DNA of 64,000 nucleotides, from positions 35,553 through 99,552 of the forward strand of contig JAJQEE010000114.1 in assembly GCA_021201865.1 (NCBI GenBank), given 5' to 3'. This document shows, in pieces, positions 28,900 through 38,313 of this stretch (positions are counted from its first letter, which is position 1; each line of letters begins with the position of its first letter). The DNA comes from Tannerellaceae bacterium (GTDB lineage Bacteria; Bacteroidota; Bacteroidia; Bacteroidales; Tannerellaceae). A model generated the notes under the pieces. That model saw nothing but the letters and a program-made list of their open reading frames with translations. It searched no databases and had not been told where the DNA came from. Made by a program: the position numbers and the translations under genes.

Positions 28900-29886
28900 A
28901 TGAATGAGGAGATAATATATAAGTATCTGAGTGGTGAGATAAATGAGAATGAAAAACAACAATTAGAAGAATGGTTACAAAGATCTGTTGATAACAGATA
29001 TTACTTTTTTTGAACTTAGGTCTATTTGGCAAGCGAAAAAACAGTTTTTAAACTCTACAACTGAAGCATTGTTGGAACATTCTCTCTATGAATTAAATGA
29101 AAAGATCGATGCTCATGAGAAGGAGGAAAAAAGAGAATCTCTTCTTCAAACCGGTTGCGCCCTGTGCTGTGGAGTGTTTCCGCGGCGGTTCTTTTGTTAC
29201 TGATCGGTTTTTCTTTTTTCAGATCTTTTCAGCAAAGCGAAGAGGGCAGTCCTTATTCGCAACAATTTATAACCTATGTAAATACGACGACGGACTCTAT
29301 CCGGATGGTTAGCCTGTTGGATGGAACACATGTCTGGTTAAGTGAACAATCCACCTTAGTTTGTCCGGAGACTTTTTCCGGTGATGTGCGGAGTGTCTAT
29401 CTGGAAGGGGAAGCCTATTTTGAAGTAACCACTGACTCTCTTATGCCATTTTTAGTAAAAACAGATGCTAATCAAATCAAAGTTTTCGGCACCTCTTTCA
29501 GTGTCAACACCCGGTATGAAGAACAGCTCAATGAGGTAATTCTTACCAGTGGTTCCGTACAGTTACAAAGGCTGGACGGCATTGGCCTGATTAATATGGT
29601 TCCCGGACAGAAAGCACTTTATTCGAAAGAGTCTCATACGGTTGAAATAAACGACATTGACATACAGATGTACGGATCCTGGAAGTATGGGCTTATCTCC
29701 CTCTCAAATGCTTCCTTACCCAAGATCCTAAACTGCCTGGAAGACACCTATAAAGTTAAAATAGAGATGGATACAACCTCTTTACGTGGAAAACGGTATC
29801 ATTTCTCTTTCAAACGTTCCAAAGGATTAGGAGACGCCTTGCAGCAACTTTCTTTTATGACCGGTGTTCCGGCAAAGGTGATCTGA
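28900..29886 (+). CDS. FecR-family anti-sigma factor (frame broken twice)
   Basis: About 328 aa after repair. N-terminal cytosolic anti-sigma part (MNEEIIYKYLSGEINENEKQ, typical FecR start), a TM at the segment SVSAAVLLLLIGFSFF, then the periplasmic FecR domain (SIRMVSLLDGTHVWLSEQST, VYLEGEAYFEV, FGTSFSVNTRY) and a C-terminal domain that would contact the STN domain. Break 1 is an extra T in the seven-T run at 29005-29011 (repair gives YYFFELRSIW). Break 2 is a missing A in the A6 run at 29129-29134 (repair gives EEKKRISSSNRLRPVLW). The end, MTGVPAKVI, is a few residues shorter than I expect, so a third error near the stop is possible. Confidence 0.8.
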
Positions 29887-29913
29887 TCTCCAACTACACA
29901 AAATTTGTGCAAA

Positions 29914-30016
29914 TTATCTCTCATCTCTCATATGTTGCTCTCAATCCCTTTGTAGATGCGGGAAGTAGATATGAGAGATACCTTTTTTTGATCTCTCATC
30001 ATCTCTCATCTCTCAT
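29914..30016. repeat. Cluster of ATCTCTCAT repeats
   Basis: ATCTCTCAT occurs five times in direct orientation (29916, 29923, 29991, 30001 and 30008; two pairs overlap) and once inverted (ATGAGAGAT at 29971). The inverted copy could pair with any of the direct ones. No ORF uses this segment convincingly. Confidence 0.6.
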
Positions 30017-30117
30017 GGTCTGTCTTGTCCTGAATAGGGGTGTGTCCTCTGCAGAAAGGCATAAAAAGATAAAAGAGCAGGCAGCTATTCTTCTTGTCTT
30101 AGTAAAGAAAATATCGT

Positions 30118-30197
30118 CTCTCGTACGGAAGTCATATATCTTCCACGTGAGAGTTATATGACTCCCACATGGGAGACGCATGACTCTCACGTGAGAG
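30118..30197. repeat. Four 14-base near-palindromes at exact 22-base spacing
   Basis: Units start at 30118 (CTCTCGTACGGAAG), 30140 (CTTCCACGTGAGAG), 30162 (CTCCCACATGGGAG) and 30184 (CTCTCACGTGAGAG). Unit 4 is a perfect palindrome and unit 3 is palindromic except for its centre. Units 1 and 2 are complementary to each other in their arms. Base changes between units 3 and 4 are compensated on the other arm. The array ends about 55 bases ahead of the acyltransferase promoter. It may be a cooperative operator array on one helix face (22 bases is close to two turns) or a set of RNA hairpins. Confidence 0.6.
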
Positions 30198-30253
30198 ACG
30201 GTAAAAGAGTCGGGAAGAATGAATAAATTCGTGTGCAGGAAAGGGATTTTTCG

Positions 30254-30261
30254 TATGTTTG
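30254..30261 (+). promoter_or_regulatory. -7 box TATGTTTG of the acyltransferase gene
   Basis: TATGTTTG followed by C, 25 bases before the ATG at 30287. It lies downstream of the earlier possible start at 30233 and so rules that start out. Confidence 0.65.
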
Positions 30262-30286
30262 CAGGCACAAAATTAAACACAGAACG

Positions 30287-31444
30287 ATGACGAATGTAAA
30301 ACCCATGTCAAACACACCCATTTCTTCTGCTGCCTTTGCGGATACAAAACCGCATTATCATATATTAGATGGACTGCGTGGAATTGCGGCTATTGTAGTG
30401 GTCTGTTTTCATGTATTTGAGGCTTTTGCTACCAGCCACGTAGACCAAAGGATCAACCACGGATATTTAGCTGTGGATTTTTTCTTTCTTCTGTCTGGTT
30501 TTGTGGTTGGTTACGCTTATGATGACCGGTGGGGTACCATGAAAACAAAAGATTTTATTAAACGCAGGATCATTCGTTTACATCCGATGGTGGTCATGGG
30601 GGCTTTGATTGGAGGGATCCTATTCTATTTCCAGGGTTGTGACGTCTGGGATGTCTCAGCCGTATCTGCCGGTATGTTGTTATTGGCTACGTTTATCAAT
30701 GCGTTACTGATCCCGGCTACTCCTCAGCATGAGATCCGGGGCCTTACTGAAATGTATCCTCTGAATGGACCCAGTTGGTCTCTGTTTTTTGAATATATCG
30801 GTAATATTCTCTATGCGATATTTATCCGTAAATTATCCACCAAAGCCCTTGCCGTATTCGTCCTGTTGGCCGGATGCGGATTAGCGACCTTTGCAATCGC
30901 AGGTCCATCCGGTGATATCTGCGTGGGATTTGCCTTAGATGGTGAGAATATGGTGGGTGGCTCTTTACGTCTGCTTTTTTCATTTTCAGCAGGATTGTTA
31001 TTATCTCGTATATTTAACCCCACCTATGTAAAAGGAGCTTTCTGGATCTGTAGTTTAGCAGTTATTGTACTGTTATCCATCCCCCGGCTCGGAGGGTATG
31101 ATTATCTATGGGTGAATGGCTTGTACGATACGTTTTGTTTTGCTGTCGCTTTTCCTTTGCTGGTCTATCTGGGAGCTTCCGGAAAAACAACTGACTGGGT
31201 AACGACCCGGATATGCAAATTCCTGGGAGATATTTCTTACCCACTGTATATGGTCCATTATCCTTTTATCTACCTGTACTATGCCTGGGTTAAAAATGAA
31301 AATCTCACCTTTATGGAATCCTTCCCGGGGGCTTTTGTGCTGGTGACCGGAAGTATCCTGTTAGCATATTTCTGTTTGAAATACTACGATGAACCCGTCC
31401 GTCGTTTCCTGACTAACCGTTTCCTGCGCCGTCGTGAACAGTAA
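30287..31444 (+). CDS. Acyltransferase 3 family membrane protein
   Basis: 385 aa integral membrane O-acyltransferase (the family includes OatA, NodX and OafA types) that would acylate a surface glycan or lipid. About 10 TM helices. The N-terminal family motif is LDGLRGIAAIVVVCFHVFEA with the conserved catalytic His. An Arg-containing loop (KRRIIRLHPMVVMG) and FFFLLSGFVVGYAY are also characteristic. The start was placed at 30287 because the promoter -7 box sits at 30254-30261. A longer frame from 30233 would begin upstream of the box. Isolated gene; acceptor unknown. It is preceded by an array of palindromes that may regulate it. Confidence 0.88.
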   Translation: MTNVKPMSNTPISSAAFADTKPHYHILDGLRGIAAIVVVCFHVFEAFATSHVDQRINHGYLAVDFFFLLSGFVVGYAYDDRWGTMKTKDFIKRRIIRLHPMVVMGALIGGILFYFQGCDVWDVSAVSAGMLLLATFINALLIPATPQHEIRGLTEMYPLNGPSWSLFFEYIGNILYAIFIRKLSTKALAVFVLLAGCGLATFAIAGPSGDICVGFALDGENMVGGSLRLLFSFSAGLLLSRIFNPTYVKGAFWICSLAVIVLLSIPRLGGYDYLWVNGLYDTFCFAVAFPLLVYLGASGKTTDWVTTRICKFLGDISYPLYMVHYPFIYLYYAWVKNENLTFMESFPGAFVLVTGSILLAYFCLKYYDEPVRRFLTNRFLRRREQ

Positions 31445-31450
31445 CTCTTA

Positions 31451-32866
31451 TTATGTCCTTTTTTCCAGCAGAACGACGTTCTCTACGTGATGGGTATGAG
31501 GGAACATATCGACGGGCTGCACTTTCTTAACGGCATATTTTCCGTCTAACAGGGCCAGGTCACGGGCCTGGGTGGCTGGATTACAGCTTACGTAGACAAT
31601 GCGCTGGGGTTCGGCGAACAGGATGGTATCAATCACATCATCATGCATACCCGCACGCGGAGGGTCTGTAATAATCACATCCGGCCGGCCGTGTGTATCG
31701 ATAAACTCTTTATTCAGAATATCTTTCATATCCCCGGCATAGAAAAGCGTATTGTCAATCTGGTTTAGTCCTGAATTGACTTTGGCATCTTCGATCGCGT
31801 CTGCTACATATTCGATACCGATCACCTGTCTGGCCTTTTTTGCCACAAAGTTGGCAATGGTTCCGGTTCCGGTATACAGGTCATAGACTAACTCATTTCC
31901 TGTCAGGCCGGCAAAATCCCGGGTGATCTTATACAGGTTATAGGCCTGTTCACTGTTGGTCTGATAAAATGACTTAGGACCTACCTTGAAGCGAAGCCCT
32001 TCCATTTCTTCTATCATGTGATCTTTCCCTTTGAAGACGTGTACCTCCTGATCGGTGATCGTGTCATTACATTTTTCGTTGATCACATATAATAGCGAGG
32101 TGATCTCCGGGAATGTAGTCGCCAGGTGGGAAAGCAGTGCTTCCCGCTTTTCTTTATCTTCCTGATAAAAGACCACAATGATCATGAGTTCTCCGGTAGA
32201 AGATGAACGGACAATCAGGGTACGCAGGAAACCTTCCTGGTGACGCAGGTTGAAGAACGGATAGCCTTCATGACTGAAAGCATAGGCTTTGATCGCTAAG
32301 CGGATGCGGTTTGAAATATCATCCTGTAACCAGCATTTATTTATATCAAGCACTTTGTCGAACGCACCGGGAATATGGAAACCTACACCGCTCATCGGAT
32401 CAAAAGACTCACCGCTTTTGATCTGTTCTTCCGTCAGCCACTTTTTATTGGAGAAGGTGAACTCCAGTTTATTCCTATAGAAGGTGGTCCGGGAAGAACC
32501 TAAGATCGGCAGGATCTCTTCCATCTCTATCTTTCCGATGCGGGTCAGATTGTCAATGACCTGCTGATGTTTATATTTCAATTGTGCCTCATAGGGCAGG
32601 TGTTGCCACTTACATCCTCCGCAAACACCGAAGTGTTCACAAAAAGGGGTGGTACGTTCCGGGGAATATGCATGGAAACGGACGGCTTTACCTTCCGCGT
32701 AACTGTTTTTCTTCCGGGTCAGTTGGATATCTACGATATTACCAGGGGCCACATAAGGTACGAAAACTACTCTGTCATTCACTTTAGCGATTGCCTTTCC
32801 TTCTGCGGCTACACCTGTAATGGTTACCTCTTCCAACAGAGGTAACTGCTTCTTTTTCCTTGCCAA
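31451..32866 (-). CDS. rlmD: 23S rRNA (uracil-C5)-methyltransferase, RlmD/RumA type
   Basis: 471 aa from a proposed TTG start at 32866 (LARKKKQLPLLEEV). The frame stays open further up to 32947, but a -7 box (TACATTTG, minus strand 32902-32895) lies inside that extension, so the longer starts would precede transcription. TRAM domain (about 10-65, EVTITGVAAEGKAIAKV). Fe-S cluster cysteines are CEHFGVCGGCKWQ plus a distal Cys. SAM motif is VYDLYTGTGTIANF. The catalytic Cys lies in VSCNPATQARDLALL, and the general base is in the GMHDDVIDTI region. It methylates a conserved uridine in 23S rRNA. TRAM and Fe-S presence fits RlmD rather than TrmA; RlmCD types in Bacteroidota could modify more than one site. 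Confidence 0.9.
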   Translation of the reverse strand: MARKKKQLPLLEEVTITGVAAEGKAIAKVNDRVVFVPYVAPGNIVDIQLTRKKNSYAEGKAVRFHAYSPERTTPFCEHFGVCGGCKWQHLPYEAQLKYKHQQVIDNLTRIGKIEMEEILPILGSSRTTFYRNKLEFTFSNKKWLTEEQIKSGESFDPMSGVGFHIPGAFDKVLDINKCWLQDDISNRIRLAIKAYAFSHEGYPFFNLRHQEGFLRTLIVRSSSTGELMIIVVFYQEDKEKREALLSHLATTFPEITSLLYVINEKCNDTITDQEVHVFKGKDHMIEEMEGLRFKVGPKSFYQTNSEQAYNLYKITRDFAGLTGNELVYDLYTGTGTIANFVAKKARQVIGIEYVADAIEDAKVNSGLNQIDNTLFYAGDMKDILNKEFIDTHGRPDVIITDPPRAGMHDDVIDTILFAEPQRIVYVSCNPATQARDLALLDGKYAVKKVQPVDMFPHTHHVENVVLLEKRT

Positions 32867-32894
32867 TGTATCTGCGTTTAAAAATTTTGCCACA

Positions 32895-32902
32895 CAAATG
32901 TA
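32895..32902 (-). promoter_or_regulatory. -7 box TACATTTG for rlmD
   Basis: CAAATGTA on the plus strand. It predicts an RNA start near 32888, leaving about 22 nt before the TTG at 32866 and excluding the upstream ATGs at 32905 and 32947. Confidence 0.5.
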
Positions 32903-32953
32903 CATATTTACATGATACAATGACATGGGGATAGCTATAAAACACAAAAAATC

Positions 32954-32986
32954 TTTGAGTTTTGATGAATTGACTTTCTATATTTG
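32954..32986 (+). promoter_or_regulatory. Promoter of ppdK (-33 TTTG, -7 TATATTTG)
   Basis: TTTG at 32954-32957 and TATATTTG at 32979-32986 with a 21-base spacer. It predicts a start near 32993 and a leader of about 43 nt. It is divergent from the rlmD promoter. Confidence 0.7.
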
Positions 32987-33035
32987 TATCGTTGCAATCC
33001 AGAGATGGCAAATTAAATCGTAATACAAATAATTT

Positions 33036-35755
33036 ATGGAAAAGAAAAGAGTTTACACGTTTGGAAACGGTAAAGCCGAAGGAAAAGCAGATATGCGGAA
33101 TCTGCTGGGCGGAAAAGGAGCTAATTTAGCTGAAATGAATCTGATTGGTGTTCCTGTACCTCCGGGTTTCACGATTACTACAGAGGTTTGCTCTGAATAC
33201 TATGAATTAGGAAGAGAAAAGGTGATTGAATTACTGACCGCTGAAGTTGAACATGCCATCCAAAATATAGAACAGTTAATGAACTCTAAGTTTGGAGACA
33301 TAGAGAATCCGTTATTAGTTTCTGTTCGTTCCGGTTCACGTGCGTCGATGCCGGGTATGATGGACACGATCCTGAACTTAGGTCTGAATGATGAGGTGGT
33401 GGAAGGGTTAGCCAGAAAGACCGGGAATGCCCGTTTTGCCTGGGACTCTTATCGTCGCTTCGTACAGATGTATGGCGATGTGGTGTTAGGTATGAAGCCG
33501 ACCAACAAAGAAGATATCGATCCTTTTGAAGCAATCATTGAAGAGGTGAAAGAAGAAAAAGGAGTCCATCTGGATAATGAATTAGCAGTGGAAGATCTGA
33601 AAGATCTGGTAGCCCGTTTTAAAGCAGCCGTCAAAGAGCAGACCGGACTGGATTTCCCGGCCTCTGCTTATGAACAGTTATGGGGAGCGATCTGTGCGGT
33701 ATTTAAATCTTGGATGAACGACCGGGCTATTCTGTACCGGAAGATGGAGGGTATACCGGAAGAGTGGGGAACGGCCGTTTCCGTACAGGCGATGGTCTTC
33801 GGGAATATGGGTGACACATCGGCAACCGGTGTTTGTTTTTCCCGTGATGCAGCCAATGGCGATGATGAATTCAACGGCGAATATCTGATCAATGCACAGG
33901 GAGAAGATGTGGTGGCCGGTATCCGTACACCTCAGCAGATCACAAAGAAAGGATCACAGGTCTGGGCAGAACGGGCTGGGATTCCGGAAGAGGAGAGAGC
34001 GGCTAAATATCCCTCCATGGAAGAGGCTATGCCGGAAATCTATAAAGAATTAGACGCGATCCAGACGAAATTGGAAAACCATTACCGGGATATGCAGGAT
34101 ATGGAGTTCACCGTACAGGAAGGTAAATTGTGGTTCCTTCAGACCCGTAACGGAAAACGTACCGGAGCGGCTATGGTAAAGATTGCCATGGACCTGCTTC
34201 GTCAGGGTATGATCGATGAAAAAACTGCTCTGTTACGGATCGAACCGAATAAATTAGATGAATTGTTACATCCGGTGTTTGATAAAAAGCATTGAAAAGC
34301 GCTAAGGTCCTGACCAAAGGGTTACCAGCCTCACCGGGTGCAGCTACCGGACAGATCGTTTTCTTTGCAGATGATGCTGCGGAATGGCATGCCGGAGGGA
34401 AGAAAGTGGTCATGGTTCGTATTGAAACCTCTCCCGAAGATCTGGCCGGTATGGCAGTAGCGGAAGGGATCCTGACCGCCCGGGGTGGTATGACTTCCCA
34501 TGCCGCTGTGGTTGCCCGGGGGATGGGTAAATGCTGTGTATCAGGAGCAGGAGAACTGGTGATTGACTATAAAAAGAAAACAGTAGAAGTGAATGGGCTG
34601 ACCTTGAAAGAAGGTGATTTCATTTCGATCAATGGTACGACCGGGGAAATCTATGAAGGCAAGGTGGAAACCCAGGCTGCGGAGATCTCCGGAGACTTTA
34701 ATGACCTGATGGCGCTGGCCGATAAATATGCCAGATTGCAGGTGCGTACGAATGCGGATACTCCTCATGACGCGTTGGTGGCCCGTCAGTTCGGTGCGGT
34801 AGGTATCGGACTTTGCCGTACGGAACATATGTTTTTTGAAGGGGATAAGATCAAAGCGATGCGTGAAATGATCCTTTCTGAGGATGCGGAAGGGCGTAGA
34901 AAAGCGTTGGAAAAGATACTGCCCTACCAGAAAGAAGACTTCAAAGGTATTTTCAAAGCGATGCAGGATTGTCCGGTGACAGTTCGTCTGCTGGATCCTC
35001 CGTTGCATGAGTTTGTCCCTCATGATGAAAAAGGGCAGGAGGAAATGGCTACTACCATGGGATTACCGGTCGATGCGATCCGGCAACGGGTAGAAGCTCT
35101 TTGTGAACATAACCCGATGTTAGGCCACCGGGGTTGCCGCCTGGGGAATACCTATCCGGAAATTACGGAAATGCAGACCCGGGCTATTTTAGGGGCTGCC
35201 CTCGAACTCAAAAAGGAGGGTGTGAATGCCATACCGGAGATCATGGTTCCGCTGACGGGTATTCTGCATGAGTTCACGGCTCAGGAAGAGATCATTCGGG
35301 AAACGGCCGCGAAGCTATTTGAAGAGGAAGGGGATTCTGTGGAATTCAAGGTGGGTACGATGATTGAGATCCCGCGTGCAGCATTAACGGCTGACCGGAT
35401 TGCCTCTTCGGCTGAATTCTTCTCTTTCGGAACCAATGACCTGACACAAATGACATTTGGTTATTCCCGTGACGATATCTCCTCTTTCCTGCCGATCTAT
35501 CTGGAAAAGAAGATCCTTCAATTTGACCCGTTCCAGGTATTAGACCAAAATGGAGTGGGACAGTTGGTACGGATGGCCACGGAAAAGGGCCGTGCGGTTC
35601 GTCCGGATCTGAAATGTGGTATTTGTGGAGAGCATGGCGGAGAACCTTCTTCTGTGAAGTTCTGCCATAAAGTAGGTCTGAACTATGTTTCCTGTTCTCC
35701 TTTCCGGGTGCCTATTGCACGGGTAGCGGCTGCACAGGCGGTAGTGGAAGAATAA
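33036..35755 (+). CDS. ppdK: Pyruvate, phosphate dikinase (frame broken once)
   Basis: 906 aa after repair, the usual PPDK length. It catalyses the reversible conversion of pyruvate, ATP and phosphate to PEP, AMP and PPi; in anaerobic Bacteroidales it supports PEP/pyruvate exchange. The order is an N-terminal nucleotide-binding domain ([42 protein letters not shown]), a swivelling phosphohistidine domain ([16 protein letters not shown]) and a C-terminal PEP/pyruvate TIM barrel ([26 protein letters not shown] with the catalytic Cys). One A is missing in the A5 run at 34284-34288; repair gives [21 protein letters not shown] break in such a conserved housekeeping gene is best explained as a sequencing error. 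Confidence 0.93.
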
Positions 35756-35780
35756 TCATTCTTATATTTTACATAATTGC

Positions 35781-35822
35781 GACGGCGTGGATTCATTTCT
35801 GAACCTCCACGCCGTCTTTCTT
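35781..35822 (+). terminator. ppdK terminator
   Basis: GACGGCGTGG (35781-35790) and CCACGCCGTC (35807-35816) form a perfect 10-base stem, followed by TTTC and T-rich sequence. Confidence 0.9.
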
Positions 35823-35934
35823 GTTTTATGATACAGAAAAATATAATTTTTTTCTTATTTTTATACTCGAATTGGGAATACTACATTTATCCTTTTATCG
35901 TATTTAGTCTTTAAAGCTTGATATAAATTACCAT

Positions 35935-38211
35935 ATGGCTCATTTACCGACGTTTGTTACCGATCTGGCGATTATTCTGATAACAGCCGGGATCGCTACA
36001 ATTTTATTTAAGTGGTTGAAACAACCTGTTGTTTTAGGTTATATTGTGGCAGGCGTAATTGCCGGCCCCTTTATTACCTGGTTACCTACCGTAACGGAGA
36101 TGGTCAATGTCGAAACCTGGGCGGAAATCGGCGTTATCTTTTTATTATTCGCATTAGGGCTGGAGTTTAGTTTTAAGAAAGTTATTGAGGTAGGAGGGAC
36201 CGCTTCGATCGCCACGCTGATTAATATGGGGTCCATGATCGTGATCGGATATATTGTCGGACAGTTGTTGGGGTGGTCCAGTATGGATAGTATTTTCCTT
36301 GGAGGCATGCTCTCGATGTCTTCCACCACTATTATTATCAAGGCTTTTACGGATATGCGGCTTCAGAAACAGAAGTTTGCTACGATTGTTTTTGGGATGT
36401 TGATTGTGGAGGATTTAGCGGCAATCCTTATGATGGTGTTACTCTCCACCGTGGCCTCCAGTAGTAGTTTTGGGGGAGGTGAACTGTTTAACAGTATTTT
36501 CCGCCTGTTCTTTTTTGTACTGATCTGGTTCATAGCCGGGATCTATATTGTACCGACCATGTTACGTGTATTAAAGAAATACCTGAATGATGAGACCTTA
36601 TTGATCCTGAGTGTCGGGTTATGTCTGGGAATGGTCCTTTTTGCGGCACGTGTTGGCTTTTCGGCAGCCTTAGGAGCCTTTATTATGGGATCCATTCTGG
36701 CAGAGACCATTCTTGTAAAACACATAGAACATCTGGTTGAACCTTTAAAAAATCTGTTTGGTGCTGTGTTTTTTGTATCTGTTGGGATGTTACTGGATCC
36801 CCATGTGATTGTTGAATATGCCGGACTGATCGTAATGCTTACGCTGGTGGTGTTAATTGGTCGTGTTATCTTTGCAACTGCCGGGGTATTAGCAGCAGGA
36901 CATGGTTTGAAAGTCTCTATACAGGCCGGTTGTAGTCTGGCTCAGATCGGTGAGTTCTCTTTTATTATAGCTTCGCTGGGAATGAGTCTGGGGGTGATCC
37001 GGCCGGAATTATATCCGATCATTGTCGCTGTTTCTATCATTACGACTTTTACGACTCCTTATTTTATAAAATATGCTACTCCGCTTTACTATGTAATTGA
37101 AGATTACATTCCTTCCGGTTGGGAAAAACTGATCCATGGTTATAAAAGGAATTTGTATGAACCGGCTCCTGATACGAATGACTGGGTGAAATTGTTGAAG
37201 AGTATTGCCATCCTGGTAGGAGTCTATTTCACGATTGCTTTAGCGGTTGAATTGCTGAGCGAGGAATTTTTGATCCCTTTTGTCAATGAAAATCTGCCGG
37301 GTGTGCAGGGGCATGTTTTAGCCGCGGTGATTACTTTACTTTTTATGGCTCCTTTCCTGAGAGCCATTGTAATGAAGAAGAACCGGTCTGAAGAATTCCG
37401 GAAATTATGGCAGGTCGGTCCGTTCAACCGGGTAGTACTTATTTTTCTGATCGTGGTCAGAATGGTTATTTGTATTGGGTTGGTATTAAAATTATTAATC
37501 CCCCTATTCCCCGGTGCCACTGTCCTGATGGGATTCATTTCATTAGGTTTCATTGTTTTGGTGGTTTATTTCCAGGGCTTCAAGAAGCAGTCCCGGATGA
37601 TAGAGGAACGGTTCCTGAAGAATTTAAATCAGAAAGAATTACAGGATCAGAAGCAGGCTGCTTTTTTACCTAAAACACAGAGTGCTTTACTGTCCAAACA
37701 GATCCATATAGAAGAGATTGAGATTTCTCCTTTATCTCCCAAGGTGGGAAAAACATTAAAGGAAAGTAATTTCCGCAGAAACACAGGAGTCCATATCGTA
37801 TCTATTATCCGGGGCAATAAAAAGATCAATATTCCGGATGCCAATGAACGGTTATATCCGTACGATAAGATCATTGTGGCAGGATCCGATAAGGAGATCC
37901 AACGGATCATACAAACGATTGAAGAGCGGAATCAAATGTTACAGGTAGAAGAGCCGGTTCATCATATCAGCCTTATTCAGTACTAGGTTCCGGCAGGATC
38001 TCCGATGATTGGACAGTCCATTATAGAGTTGGGTATTCAGGAAAAGACAGAGACCATGATTATCGGAATTGATAAGCCTAACCAGACCATTATTTCCATC
38101 TCTCCGGATTATGTATTTGAGGAAGGAGACATCCTGTTACTGGCAGGAGAAAAGGAGAAACTGGACCTGTTTGAAGAGAACTTAGTCTCTGATGATCTGC
38201 CGGATGAATAA
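35935..38211 (+). CDS. Kef-type cation/proton antiporter with two RCK_C domains (in-frame TAG)
   Basis: 758 codons including one internal stop. Inner-membrane CPA2 antiporter: 12 or so TM helices over about residues 5-380 (LGYIVAGVIAGPF; IFLLFALGLEFSF; SMSSTTIIIKAF; GFSAALGAFIMGSILAE; QIGEFSFIIASLG), extra TMs to about 545, a first RCK_C/TrkA_C domain (about 595-670) and a second RCK_C domain (690-750, VPAGSPMIGQSIIELGIQEK). A TAG at 37984-37986 separates the two RCK_C domains in the same frame (QY-stop-VPAGSP), so this is a substitution and not an indel. Without read-through the product loses its last regulatory domain. The domain after the stop is well preserved, which suggests the stop is recent or an error. 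Confidence 0.85.
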
Positions 38212-38241
38212 ACCTCTTACTGGTGTAAATGGCCATATATA

Positions 38242-38288
38242 TAAAAGCACCTGATTGAAGTATATAATCAATCCGGTGCTTTTCTTAT
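38242..38288. terminator. Bidirectional terminator between the Kef and rfbB genes
   Basis: AAAAGCACCTGATTGA and TCAATCCGGTGCTTTT arms with A- and T-rich flanks, between convergent genes. Confidence 0.8.
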
Positions 38289-38313
38289 TTTATTCTTTTA
38301 CTAAATAGCTATT

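Noticed and set aside
29907..30161. 84-codon ORF after FecR
   Set aside because: It runs through the ATCTCTCAT repeat cluster and resembles no protein; more likely repeat-derived.
30118..30197. CRISPR-like regular spacing of the 22-base units
   Set aside because: Units are short palindromes with 8-base gaps, too short for spacers; no cas genes nearby.
33036..35755. ppdK as a genuine pseudogene or a pair of split genes
   Set aside because: Both halves are perfectly conserved and a single A restores the frame at a homopolymer; a sequencing error is simpler.
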